Below, piece by piece: positions 11,201 to 18,022 of a DNA stretch of 64,000 bases. The position numbers and the translations under genes were made by a program. The stretch comes from JBPOFM01 sp041391925. GTDB lineage: Bacteria; Bacteroidota; Bacteroidia; Flavobacteriales; Flavobacteriaceae. The DNA lies in contig JAWKNA010000005.1 of NCBI GenBank assembly GCA_041391925.1, positions 186,001 to 250,000 on the forward strand. Reading direction: 5' to 3'. How positions within the stretch are numbered: position 1 is the stretch's first letter; the number at the start of each line of letters is the position of its first letter. The notes below the pieces were generated by a model, which was not told where the DNA came from, ran no database searches, and saw nothing but the letters and a program-made list of their open reading frames with translations.

Positions 11201-11522
11201 CATCATTTGGTTTAGGGACAATGATGGCAGACTGGGTACTTGATGCATCACCAAAAAGTCCTGTGCCATTTGGCATTACATTGTTGTTTCTGTCCCAGAC
11301 CAAAGAACCTTCAGTATAAAACAATAAGTCACCAAATGCGTCAGAAATAGTTGCACAACCTTCGTTTGTGGACAATGCGCCTCCATTAATGGAAGTAAGT
11401 GTATTGGCTCCCAAGTCAAACTGCAAAGCGGCTCCATAACCAAAAAACCAATTGGCAGCTTGGTTTTGGCCAAAAGAATAGATACTTGTGAAAAGTAGCA
11501 GTAGGAAAAAAATCTTTTTCAT
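8250..11522 (-). CDS. T9SS type B secreted protein with N-terminal beta-propeller and FDL repeats
   Basis: 1090 residues with a signal peptide at 1-18 (KKIFFLLLLFTSIYSFG). Residues about 20-350 look like a beta-propeller built of short WD40/PD40-like blades (LKLSPDGQKLACAN, GVEFSPDSQVLYVNSS, LGPDGKIYRA). An Ig-like segment follows (YTWSLDGT). Next are four CD-x-D-type repeats (NCDTTTTSVFDF, VCDTDFTGNAMDG, QCDEDGIPEGY, QCDDDGTEDGF), a PKD-like module (YLWSTGENTSEI) and a canonical type B tail (FFTPNDDTFHDYWQVYG, IYDRNGK, GWDGTLNG, GHFALKR). The tail is almost superimposable on that of the 1608-residue protein. The head differs completely, so the family swaps heads on a common stalk and anchor. 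Probably surface exposed or secreted; ligand unknown. Confidence 0.88.
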   Translation of the reverse strand: MKKIFFLLLLFTSIYSFGQNQAANWFFGYGAALQFDLGANTLTSINGGALSTNEGCATISDAFGDLLFYTEGSLVWDRNNNVMPNGTGLFGDASSTQSAIIVPKPNDADIYYVFTVDNAVDGSNFGLNYSIVDMSLNGGLGNVTNKNVNLLPVCSEKISAVLKDCLTKSIWVITYASQNGFGTNYNTFYAYEVSDTGVNPVPVTSTFAGMTTQEARGYLKLSPDGQKLACANMGSGMFLLDFDVATGVVSNEQQLNINTSSSSAYGVEFSPDSQVLYVNSSNDQQSNSPAAHSSTLSQFNLASSDISASRVTIDQQQLYRGGLQLGPDGKIYRALSATYDIGLPFLGVINNPNALGTACNYQHNAINLSPNNSSQGLPPFIQSIFNTQVDIIRNGVNTVNLPLCEGESYTLTADDIPGADYTWSLDGTVLPETDFDLIINQSGHYQVYIDLNNGDCDIEGQAFVSYFQIPVAHQPADMVNCDTTTTSVFDFTTQNTQVLDTQNPLTYDVHYYASLQDANDDFHEISGSYTNISNPQEIFVRIDHTNNASCYDITSFFIEVYVTPVITNLEDVIVCDTDFTGNAMDGFTTLDLSSYTSGILGSQDASLYTVTYHNSQADADSGNSPLPNSYTNSTPYLEEIFVRIENNDNTDCFSTGSFTLTVNDAPEAFDTTVVQCDEDGIPEGYTIFNINQVLDDITGGASNREVKYYLSFTDAVDDTNEIDGNAFENFFNPQTVYANVVDTTTGCSNLAVVTLAVSTTSAYDATIEQCDDDGTEDGFYNFDLTDANPTILFALPANLDVSYYETYNDALLETNSLGNTYTNTTPYSQIIYARVENANACYGISEVQLTVFELPNIELESESVYCLNSFPETITITGGVIGDSPSNYYYLWSTGENTSEIMVNEPGTYTVTVTNTDGCFKDRTVTVLPSNIATINDIQITDATQNNMITILVSGEGDYEYALDSIDGPYQDSNSFDDVMAGFHTVFVRDKNDCGISEELVSVIGFPKFFTPNDDTFHDYWQVYGVNTQFQPNTMIYIYDRNGKLVKELDPLSKGWDGTLNGYNLPASDYWFHVTLQDGRVFRGHFALKR

Positions 11523-11547
11523 GAGATAGCAATAGCTATCAAATATA

Positions 11548-12375
11548 TCACAAATCGCGCAGTTTTAATAATCTGTAGGATAAAAAGACAAATAAAGCAG
11601 TCCAACCCAACACAATCACTATTTCATACCAGTGTACTGCGTAGTCGTATGCCAAGTCCATTTTATCAGGATATTTTGTGATGATGATTCTTTGAAACGG
11701 TTGGTCAATCAATTTGTACATTGATTCTAAAGGTAAAAAATTCTTAACCTTCCATGCTGTATCTGCAGTGCCAAATGCTTCGTATGCTCCCCAAAACACA
11801 AGCCATTCAATGATATAGAGGATAAACAAAAATGCCAAAGCAAATGCCGATCGTTTAACTAACATTCCAAAAAAGAGACACAGGCTGAAAAAACCAACCA
11901 ACTTTACAAAGTAAGCCAATAGATATTCAACTTCCCTGAAGATGATAGAGGCTTCTGTATAGCTGGAATAATACAACCCAATTAAAAATGATGCTACTCC
12001 AATTAGTATAGTGGATATCAAAGAGAAGAATACGATGGTATAAAATTTTGAAAGAATGAATTCCTTTTTGCTCAAACCATCAATCAGGTTTTGTTTGATG
12101 GTTTTATTGCTGTACTCATTACCAATCATGCTCACCACCACTATGGCAAAAAAGAGTTTGAAATAGGACGCAAAAAAAGTTGTAATATGCCAAATGATTG
12201 GAAAATTGAAAATCCCTAGTTCACCCAATTCCAACGTGAAAAAACCAAAAAAATTGATTTTAATGGACGATAGAATCAAAACAGTAAAGGGCAAGATAAA
12301 TGATATGAATATCAATACCTTGTTCACTCTGCTTAATAACAATTTTTGTAGTTCTAGATTTACGAGTCGTAACAT
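11548..12375 (-). CDS. ABC-2 type transporter permease
   Basis: 275 residues starting with ATG. Six hydrophobic segments are visible: about 20-40, 60-80, 105-130, 145-170, 178-200 and 245-265. The arrangement NEYSNKTIKQNLIDGLSKKEFILSKF between the second and third segments is typical of ABC-2 permeases. It lies 19 bp downstream of the ATP-binding gene on the same strand, so the two form a two-component exporter or membrane-modifying system at the inner membrane. The substrate cannot be read from the sequence. Related pairs in Firmicutes act in lantibiotic immunity, but here there is no peptide or kinase gene nearby, so that role is not claimed. Confidence 0.85.
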   Translation of the reverse strand: MLRLVNLELQKLLLSRVNKVLIFISFILPFTVLILSSIKINFFGFFTLELGELGIFNFPIIWHITTFFASYFKLFFAIVVVSMIGNEYSNKTIKQNLIDGLSKKEFILSKFYTIVFFSLISTILIGVASFLIGLYYSSYTEASIIFREVEYLLAYFVKLVGFFSLCLFFGMLVKRSAFALAFLFILYIIEWLVFWGAYEAFGTADTAWKVKNFLPLESMYKLIDQPFQRIIITKYPDKMDLAYDYAVHWYEIVIVLGWTALFVFLSYRLLKLRDL

Positions 12376-12394
12376 TGGTCTGGTTTTGATGGTA

Positions 12395-13291
12395 TTATTT
12401 GTTGTCGGTTAGTTGTAAAAATTGTTCTTCAAGACTTTCTTTTCTCTTTACAAGATGAGATAGGGTAATGCCTTTTTCAAACATGAATTTATTGAACGTG
12501 GATGATTCCATTGGTTCATTTAAGAAAGCAGTAATCAATTCACCATCAACTTTCAATTTGCCAAAGTTTTTGTCCGATTCAAGTAATTTGATCAATTCAT
12601 CCTGTTTGTTGGTCTTCAATTCAAAAAAACCATGACTGCTTATCATTTCATCCACACGACCAGAATACAATTTTTCACCTTTACGAAGCACAACCACATG
12701 GCTACATACTTTTTCTACTTCATCAAGCAGATGGGAGGCCAATAAAATAGTGGTTCCGTTACTTGCTATGAGTTTAATCAAAGATCGAATTTGATGTATG
12801 CCTTGAGGGTCTAAGCCGTTGGTTGGTTCATCCAAAATCAATATTTCAGGGTCATTTAGCAATGCAGAAGCAATAGCCAAACGTTGTTTCATGCCCAAAG
12901 AATAGGTGCTAAACTTGCTGTCTTTTCTGTCAAGCAATCCCACCAACTCTAATTTTTCATTTATTTTAGAATAGTCAACCCCTTTAATTTTACATACCAA
13001 TTTTAGGTTTTGGTAGGCACTCATATAAGGGTAAAAATTTGGACGTTCAATGATAGCACCAACCTTTTTCAAGGCATCGTGCGTAGTGGTTTTACCATCG
13101 AACCAACTGAAACTACCTGATGTTTTATTGACCACATTCAGTACAATACCCAGTGTTGTGGACTTTCCACTTCCATTAGGCCCCAAAATGCCATACACAT
13201 TGCCTTTGTTAATGGTAAAGGTCAAATCTTTTACGGCGGTGAGATAGCCAAATTTTTTGGTAAGATGATTGATGGTTAAGATTGTTTCCAA
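12395..13291 (-). CDS. ABC transporter ATP-binding protein
   Basis: 298 residues. Walker A is GPNGSGKST near residue 40. The signature is YSLGMKQRLAIASALL, a variant of LSGGQ common in ABC-2 drug and bacitracin-type ATPases. Walker B is ILILDEPTNGLDP, and the switch histidine lies in LLASHLLDEVEKV. The C-terminal 80 residues form the usual accessory domain. The first codon that fits the fold (ETILTINHLTKKFGYLTAVKDL) is TTG at 13291; no upstream in-frame ATG was found. It is the first gene of the pair with the downstream permease. It energises export by the partner; substrate unknown. Confidence 0.9.
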   Translation of the reverse strand: METILTINHLTKKFGYLTAVKDLTFTINKGNVYGILGPNGSGKSTTLGIVLNVVNKTSGSFSWFDGKTTTHDALKKVGAIIERPNFYPYMSAYQNLKLVCKIKGVDYSKINEKLELVGLLDRKDSKFSTYSLGMKQRLAIASALLNDPEILILDEPTNGLDPQGIHQIRSLIKLIASNGTTILLASHLLDEVEKVCSHVVVLRKGEKLYSGRVDEMISSHGFFELKTNKQDELIKLLESDKNFGKLKVDGELITAFLNEPMESSTFNKFMFEKGITLSHLVKRKESLEEQFLQLTDNK

Positions 13292-13458
13292 AATAAAAAG
13301 GATTGATTAGTTAATTGTATGACGATTGTGGTTCTGTTTTGTTACACATTAAATTTACGATTTGGAATTGATAACTAAGAATTTGATTTTTTATTACTCT
13401 GTAACAAATGCTAAATTTACACAACCAATATGGGTAATAAACACTAAACGCTAACATT

Positions 13459-14259
13459 ATGACATCACACGAAATCGATTACAGAATCTACGGAGAAGAA
13501 ATGCAATATGTGGAAATAGAACTTGATCCACAGGAAGGAGTTATAGCCGAAGCAGGGAGCTTTATGATGATGGATGATGGTATTAAAATGGAAACCATTT
13601 TCGGAGATGGTTCAGGCAAGAATACGGGATTTTTAGGTTCCATACTTGGTGCTGGAAAACGAATCTTGACTGGTGAAAGTTTGTTCATGACTGCTTTCTA
13701 TAATACGCTTCCAGGAAAAAAGAATGTCTCTTTTGCCTCACCTTATCCTGGTAAAATCATTCCTATTGATTTAACGGAGTTCCGTGGGAAATTTATTTGT
13801 CAGAAAGATGCTTTTCTTTGTGCGGCAAAGGGTGTAAGTGTTGGAATAGAGTTTTCAAAAAAGCTTGGAAGAGGTCTGTTTGGCGGAGAGGGTTTCATCA
13901 TGCAGAAACTGGAAGGAGATGGAATGGCCTTTGTACATGCTGGTGGTACGATGGCCAAAAAAGTCTTGCAGGCTGGTGAAACGTTACGAGTGGATACTGG
14001 GTGTTTGGTTGGTTTTACACAAGAAGTTAATTATGATGTCGAATTTATTGGCGGCATCAAAAATTCGATTTTTGGAGGTGAAGGCTTATTCTATGCAAAA
14101 TTGCAAGGTCCTGGCACTGTTTATATCCAATCATTGCCATTCAGCAGATTGGCCGGTCGTGTGTTGGCATCAGCGCCACAAGGTGGTGGGAAACATAAAG
14201 GTGAGGGCAGCATTCTGGGTGGCTTGGGTAATCTTTTGGATGGAGATAATAGGTTTTAA
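13459..14259 (+). CDS. TIGR00266/AIM24 family protein
   Basis: 266 residues, ATG start. The N terminus (YVEIELDPQEGVIAEAGSFMMM) and the glycine-rich blocks (GRGLFGGEGFIMQKLEGDG, SIFGGEGLFYAKLQGPG) are hallmarks of the TIGR00266 family, related to mitochondrial AIM24, with a double-layer beta fold. It has no signal peptide and no membrane segment. Its function in bacteria is not established. It stands alone: ABC genes lie divergently upstream across about 165 bp and a small conserved gene follows after 190 bp. The C terminus ends in a glycine-rich tail, as usual for the family. Confidence 0.9.
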   Translation: MTSHEIDYRIYGEEMQYVEIELDPQEGVIAEAGSFMMMDDGIKMETIFGDGSGKNTGFLGSILGAGKRILTGESLFMTAFYNTLPGKKNVSFASPYPGKIIPIDLTEFRGKFICQKDAFLCAAKGVSVGIEFSKKLGRGLFGGEGFIMQKLEGDGMAFVHAGGTMAKKVLQAGETLRVDTGCLVGFTQEVNYDVEFIGGIKNSIFGGEGLFYAKLQGPGTVYIQSLPFSRLAGRVLASAPQGGGKHKGEGSILGGLGNLLDGDNRF

Positions 14260-14260
14260 A

Positions 14261-14361
14261 GATTGGTTTTTTAGGTTGACAAGGGTTGCCATTTTAATTA
14301 TATTAGCTTACGAAAACGATTTCGATTTTGTTAAAGTTTATCATAAAAAATAAAACCAATC
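14261..14361. repeat. 10-bp perfect inverted repeat pair 81 bp apart
   Basis: GATTGGTTTT at 14261-14270, directly after the AIM24-like gene's stop codon, is perfectly complementary to AAAACCAATC at 14352-14361. The second copy is followed by ATTTTTTT. The enclosed 81 bp are AT-rich and hold a smaller palindrome around CGAAAACGATTTCG. As RNA it could fold into a long-range stem with a terminal T run and act as an unusual terminator. As DNA it could be a tiny remnant with terminal repeats. Neither is proven. Confidence 0.4.
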
Positions 14362-14448
14362 ATTTTTTTCACTACTTTTAATTTCAATTTTAAAACAAAT
14401 GCCTATCGTTTAAATCTACTTATTCTAACCCCTAAACCTAATTAACAA

Positions 14449-14646
14449 ATGGCAAGAGCAATGTTTGAGTACACTAAAACTGTACTTAAAAAAGTTAGTT
14501 TCGACGCTACCTTGTTCTGTAGAGAAGTGCAAAAAGCAATTCAACGCTTGTTACCTTACGAAATTGAAGAACTTAAGATTTTTATCAAATCACTGATACT
14601 TCAGAACCCAGAATTAAATCAATGTTTAATTTATTTAAAACCATAA
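14449..14646 (+). CDS. small conserved protein of unknown function (65 aa)
   Basis: The ATG lies in a clean context (AACAAATGGCAAG), and the frame is closed by an excellent terminator two bases after the stop, which supports a real short gene. The product is basic at the N terminus (ARAMFEYTKTVLKKVSFD) and helical, with no signal peptide. The short DATLFCREVQKAIQRL-then-PYEIEEL pattern reminds me of small proteins seen next to peroxide-stress genes in flavobacteria; this is a recollection, not a search. It is convergent with the LysR/OxyR-like gene. Function unknown. Confidence 0.65.
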   Translation: MARAMFEYTKTVLKKVSFDATLFCREVQKAIQRLLPYEIEELKIFIKSLILQNPELNQCLIYLKP

Positions 14647-14647
14647 C

Positions 14648-14675
14648 AAAAAGCGACTTCCGGGTCGCTTTTTTT
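14648..14675 (+). terminator. Rho-independent terminator
   Basis: AAGCGAC at 14651-14657 pairs with GTCGCTT at 14664-14670 around a TTCCGG loop, preceded by A's and followed by a T run. It closes the 65-residue gene. Its A-rich 5' side also makes it usable from the minus strand for the convergent regulator gene, whose stop lies at 14674. Confidence 0.85.
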
Positions 14676-15612
14676 ATTTCAACAAAGGACTTATAATCTG
14701 AACATTTGAGAAGGCAATAGCGCCACGGATAATGCCTGATATAACATTGTGAAGTGCCTCAATGATGTGAATCTTCAGTTCATTCTTATGATAAATCAGA
14801 CTCACTTCTCGTGCTGGAGAAGGTTCATTAAAAAAGTGCAGGTTTACTTTTAAATTATCGTTTAATTCCTCGGTATGAAGATAAGGCAACAACGTCATGC
14901 CCAAACCTTCGTTGGACAATTTGACCAAGGTTTCAATACTGCCACTTTCCAATTGAAAGTTATCATCAGTATGGTCCTTAAAAGCCTTGCATAAATTGAT
15001 GACTCCATCTCTAAAGCAGTGGCCGTCTTCCAATAGTAGCATATCATCGATTTCCAAATCTGAGACTTCCAATTTCTTTTTGCCAGCCAATCGATGATCG
15101 TTTGGAATGTAACCGACAAAAGGTTCATAATAAAGGACACGCTCTTTAATGTTGTCATTTTCTAAAGGTGTGGCCGCAATCCCAGCATCTAAATGGCCTT
15201 CGTGAATGCGCTGCATGATTTCATCAGTGGTCAGTTCCTCAATCTTCAATTTTACTTTCGGATATTTTTTGATAAATGTTTTTAGAAACATTGGCAACAA
15301 TGTTGGCATGACCGTAGGAATGATTCCAAGTCTAAACTCACCACCAATAAATCCTTTTTGCTGGTCCACAATATCTTGGATACGGTCAGACTCATTGACA
15401 ATATTTCTAGCTTGATGTACTATCTTCTGGCCAATCGTAGTCAATTCAATTGGTTTTTTGCTCCTGTCAAAAATCAACACATCCAATTCTTCTTCCAATT
15501 TTTGAATTTGTGTGCTTAAAGTGGGTTGGGTGACGAAACATTTTTCGGCCGCTTTTGTAAAATTTTTATGTTCTGCAATGGCAAGAACATAATGTAATTG
15601 TGTAATGGTCAT
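14674..15612 (-). CDS. oxyR: LysR-family regulator, OxyR-like
   Basis: 312 residues, ATG start. The N-terminal winged helix-turn-helix (residues 1-60, ITQLHYVLAIAEHKNFTKAA, TQPTLSTQIQKLEEEL) is a classic LysR DNA-binding domain. In the effector domain the cysteine of LLLEDGHCFRDG, and a second one eight residues later in INLCKAF, match the peroxide-sensing cysteine pair region of OxyR. The gene is divergent from dps with 106 bp between the start codons, the classical target arrangement. It probably senses hydrogen peroxide and activates dps. The C-terminal 15 residues run past the usual end of the fold. Confidence 0.88.
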   Translation of the reverse strand: MTITQLHYVLAIAEHKNFTKAAEKCFVTQPTLSTQIQKLEEELDVLIFDRSKKPIELTTIGQKIVHQARNIVNESDRIQDIVDQQKGFIGGEFRLGIIPTVMPTLLPMFLKTFIKKYPKVKLKIEELTTDEIMQRIHEGHLDAGIAATPLENDNIKERVLYYEPFVGYIPNDHRLAGKKKLEVSDLEIDDMLLLEDGHCFRDGVINLCKAFKDHTDDNFQLESGSIETLVKLSNEGLGMTLLPYLHTEELNDNLKVNLHFFNEPSPAREVSLIYHKNELKIHIIEALHNVISGIIRGAIAFSNVQIISPLLK

Positions 15613-15647
15613 CAGTTATTCATTTAAACTATAAAAATATAAAAACG

Positions 15648-15693
15648 ATTAATAAAAACTATTCTTATGATTGTTAATTCTATTGTAAATTTG
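15648..15693 (+). promoter_or_regulatory. candidate OxyR site and dps promoter
   Basis: Tetranucleotides spaced by seven bases (ATTA at 15648, CTAT at 15659, ATTG at 15670) approximate the OxyR pattern ATAG-N7-CTAT-N7-ATAG; the fourth quarter-site is poor. A Bacteroidota -7 element TAAATTTG lies at 15686-15693, about 25 bp before the dps ATG, with no good -33 element at normal spacing. That fits an activator-dependent promoter. Inferred from spacing only. Confidence 0.45.
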
Positions 15694-15718
15694 AAGTAAG
15701 ATTAAAAAAACACTAGAT

Positions 15719-16198
15719 ATGACAAAAAATAGCATCGGTTTAGATACCAAAAAAACAAAAGACATTGCCAAAGATTTGAATACACTTTTGGCAAATTTTC
15801 AAGTTTATTACCAAAACCTGAGAGGTATCCATTGGAACATCAAAGGGAAACGCTTTTTTGACCTCCATATAAAGTTTGAAGAACTCTATACAGATGCCAA
15901 TTTAAAAGTGGATGAGATTGCGGAGCGTATCCTGACATTGGGCGAAACGCCATTACATACCTTTGATGATTATACCAAGGCCGCGAAAGTGCCTGTCGGA
16001 AAAAATGTATCGGTTGATGAAAAAGCAGTGGAATTAATTGTGCAATCACTCACAGAGCTTTTAAGTATTGAGAGAGGCATTCTTGACAAATCGGATGAGG
16101 CCAATGACGAAGGAACTAATTCAATGATGAGTGATTTTATTACCGAACAAGAGAAAACCGTGTGGATGATGAAAGCTTGGCTTGGTGAGACTGTATAG
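15719..16198 (+). CDS. dps: Dps-family DNA starvation/ferritin-like protein
   Basis: 159 residues. The ferroxidase-centre signature is complete: NLRGIHWNIKG (His), then FFDLHIKFEELYTD (Asp/Glu) and KVDEIAERILTLGETP. The helical C-terminal half ends at MMKAWLGE, giving the usual length of a Dps dodecamer subunit. Dps proteins use peroxide to oxidise Fe(II) and store the iron, protecting DNA. Divergence from the OxyR-like regulator supports peroxide control. A weak terminator follows. Confidence 0.95.
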   Translation: MTKNSIGLDTKKTKDIAKDLNTLLANFQVYYQNLRGIHWNIKGKRFFDLHIKFEELYTDANLKVDEIAERILTLGETPLHTFDDYTKAAKVPVGKNVSVDEKAVELIVQSLTELLSIERGILDKSDEANDEGTNSMMSDFITEQEKTVWMMKAWLGETV

Positions 16199-16244
16199 TC
16201 TATCAGTGAAGCTACTAAGCTAAAATTTTAATAGAATCATCATT

Positions 16245-16276
16245 AAGAGATTTCAATATTTTGGAGTCTCTTTTTG
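16245..16276 (+). terminator. probable terminator after dps
   Basis: AAGAGA at 16245-16250 pairs with TCTCTT at 16267-16272. A small inner CAA/TTG stem and a run of T's follow. The stem is short, so confidence is moderate. Confidence 0.5.
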
Positions 16277-16306
16277 GTTATTTTACGAAACGCTAAACAT
16301 AATATA

Positions 16307-17638
16307 TCACAAGAGACCTCTCGCCTTTATCTCAAGATATTTATTGATGGTGTCAATGGTCAGGTTTTCTGGAGTGGTCAAGATGGATTGAATGCCATAT
16401 TTCTGAAGTTCTTGAACAATCAATCGTTTTTCGAAATCAAATTTTTCTGCAATAACTTTATCGTAGGCTTGTTGGACAGTCTCTGCTGGGTTGTTTATGA
16501 TACTTTCCAGCTCTGTGTTTTTAAAGAAAATAACCACCAACAGATGGTTTTTGGCAATGCCTTTTAAATAGGAAATCTGACGATGCAAGCCGTCAAGGGT
16601 TTCAAAATTTGTGTATAACAACATCAAACCTCTTTGCGTGATGTTTCGTTTGATGTCGGCATACAATCGGCCAAAGTCACTTTCAAAAAAATCCGTTTCC
16701 ACATTATAGAGTGTTTCCAAAATCAGATTCATTTGTGACGCTCTTTTTTCAGCCACTACAATATTTTCAAGTTTTTTGGAGAATGCAATGATGCCTGCTT
16801 TGTCGTGTTTTTTTAGGGCGACGTTTGAGATGACCAAAGCGGCGTTGATTGCATAATCCAAAAGCTTTAACCCATCAAAAGGCATTTTCATGACACGGCC
16901 TTTGTCAATAACGGAATAGACCGGCTGGGATTTTTCATCTTGAAATTGGTTGACCATCAACTGGCTTTTTTTTGCCGTGGCTTTCCAATTGATGGTGCGT
17001 AAATCATCGCCCAAGACATAATCCTTGATTTGCTCAAACTCCATGGTATGCCCAATGCGGCGGATTTTTTTGATGCCATATTGATGCAAATTGTTGCTAA
17101 TAGCCAATAAATCATATTTCCGTAATTGCATAAAACTTGGATAGGTTGGCACCATGGCCATATCATCAGCAATAAAGCGGCGAGCAATCAGCCCAAATAC
17201 GGAAGTTGCATAGATGTTGAGTTTTCCAAAATGATATTCACCACGTTCCAATGGGCGAAGTTCGTATTGCAATTCGGTGATGCTGGAAGCATCCAATTTT
17301 CTATCAATCTTAAAATTCCTGACTTGAAATTGCTCAGGGATTTCATCTATAATCCTCACAAAAACGGGAAACGTGTAAAAGTTTTCAATCTTTAAACGGA
17401 TTGGATTCTGGTCACCATTGGAGAATTTTTCAGGCAAGATGCGATGGCCTTTGAGTCCTTGTTTGGCAAAAAACAAAATTAGGCCATCCAAAAAGGTAAG
17501 TGCCACCAATAGCAATAACAACATCCGTACAATTTGAAACCATCTAGGAAAAACAAAACTGATGACGAACAAAATCATGATGACGATGCAGGCATAGAAA
17601 AAACGGTTTTGTATGTAGAATGGTTTGAGCCTTTTCAT
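16307..17638 (-). CDS. DUF58 domain-containing protein
   Basis: 443 residues. Two membrane helices (about 13-30 and 35-55) precede a beta-rich region and the DUF58 core with the family motif YVLGDDLRTINWKATAK. A von Willebrand A-like C-terminal part follows (VYSVIDKGRVM, where the usual metal-site DxSxS is replaced). DUF58 proteins are encoded beside MoxR ATPases, and the pair is thought to act in assembly or quality control of envelope complexes; the exact role is unsettled. Last gene of a seven-gene minus-strand operon; only 3 bp separate it from the DUF805 gene. Confidence 0.92.
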   Translation of the reverse strand: MKRLKPFYIQNRFFYACIVIMILFVISFVFPRWFQIVRMLLLLLVALTFLDGLILFFAKQGLKGHRILPEKFSNGDQNPIRLKIENFYTFPVFVRIIDEIPEQFQVRNFKIDRKLDASSITELQYELRPLERGEYHFGKLNIYATSVFGLIARRFIADDMAMVPTYPSFMQLRKYDLLAISNNLHQYGIKKIRRIGHTMEFEQIKDYVLGDDLRTINWKATAKKSQLMVNQFQDEKSQPVYSVIDKGRVMKMPFDGLKLLDYAINAALVISNVALKKHDKAGIIAFSKKLENIVVAEKRASQMNLILETLYNVETDFFESDFGRLYADIKRNITQRGLMLLYTNFETLDGLHRQISYLKGIAKNHLLVVIFFKNTELESIINNPAETVQQAYDKVIAEKFDFEKRLIVQELQKYGIQSILTTPENLTIDTINKYLEIKARGLL

Positions 17639-17641
17639 AGG

Positions 17642-18001
17642 TTAGAGGTCGGCGTTCGGCTTTCCAATTTCATTAATTTCTTTATCGTTGCCCATATGTT
17701 TTGGGTTGATTCCATATCTATTGGGTCCATAAGTACCTTCGGCAAACAACATCCATAAAAAATAAAATGGGATGAGTAGATAAAAGCCGCTATTTCCCAA
17801 ATCGTGGCAGCGTTTTGCTGCTTGCGCCAGAAGAAACCACAGCAGTCCCAAATACACAATGACATATATAAATGACCCAACAGTTCCTGTGCCTTCCGTG
17901 GCCCATATAAAAGAAAACAGAATTATTATATAAATGAGATAGCTCAATCCGTATTCGGTTCTGCGAATTCTACCTGAAAATGAAAATGGATTTTTAAACA
18001 T
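17642..18001 (-). CDS. DUF805 membrane protein
   Basis: 119 residues with three to four hydrophobic helices. The family motifs are a start with NPFSFSGRIRRTEYGLSYL and later AAKRCHDLGNSGFYLLI (the R-x-H-D-x-G-x-S/N pattern of DUF805). Integral inner-membrane protein of unknown function. Its place between MoxR and DUF58 is not part of the usual core order, so it may be a lineage-specific insertion into the operon. Gaps are 21 bp upstream and 3 bp downstream, so translation coupling with DUF58 is likely. Confidence 0.9.
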   Translation of the reverse strand: MFKNPFSFSGRIRRTEYGLSYLIYIIILFSFIWATEGTGTVGSFIYVIVYLGLLWFLLAQAAKRCHDLGNSGFYLLIPFYFLWMLFAEGTYGPNRYGINPKHMGNDKEINEIGKPNADL

Positions 18002-18022
18002 AATTTATTGTAATAGATGCAC

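Noticed and set aside
13865..14353. 162-codon plus-strand frame in the AIM24-like gene region
   Set aside because: It lies mostly inside the AIM24-like coding region in another frame. The encoded residues lack any family pattern.
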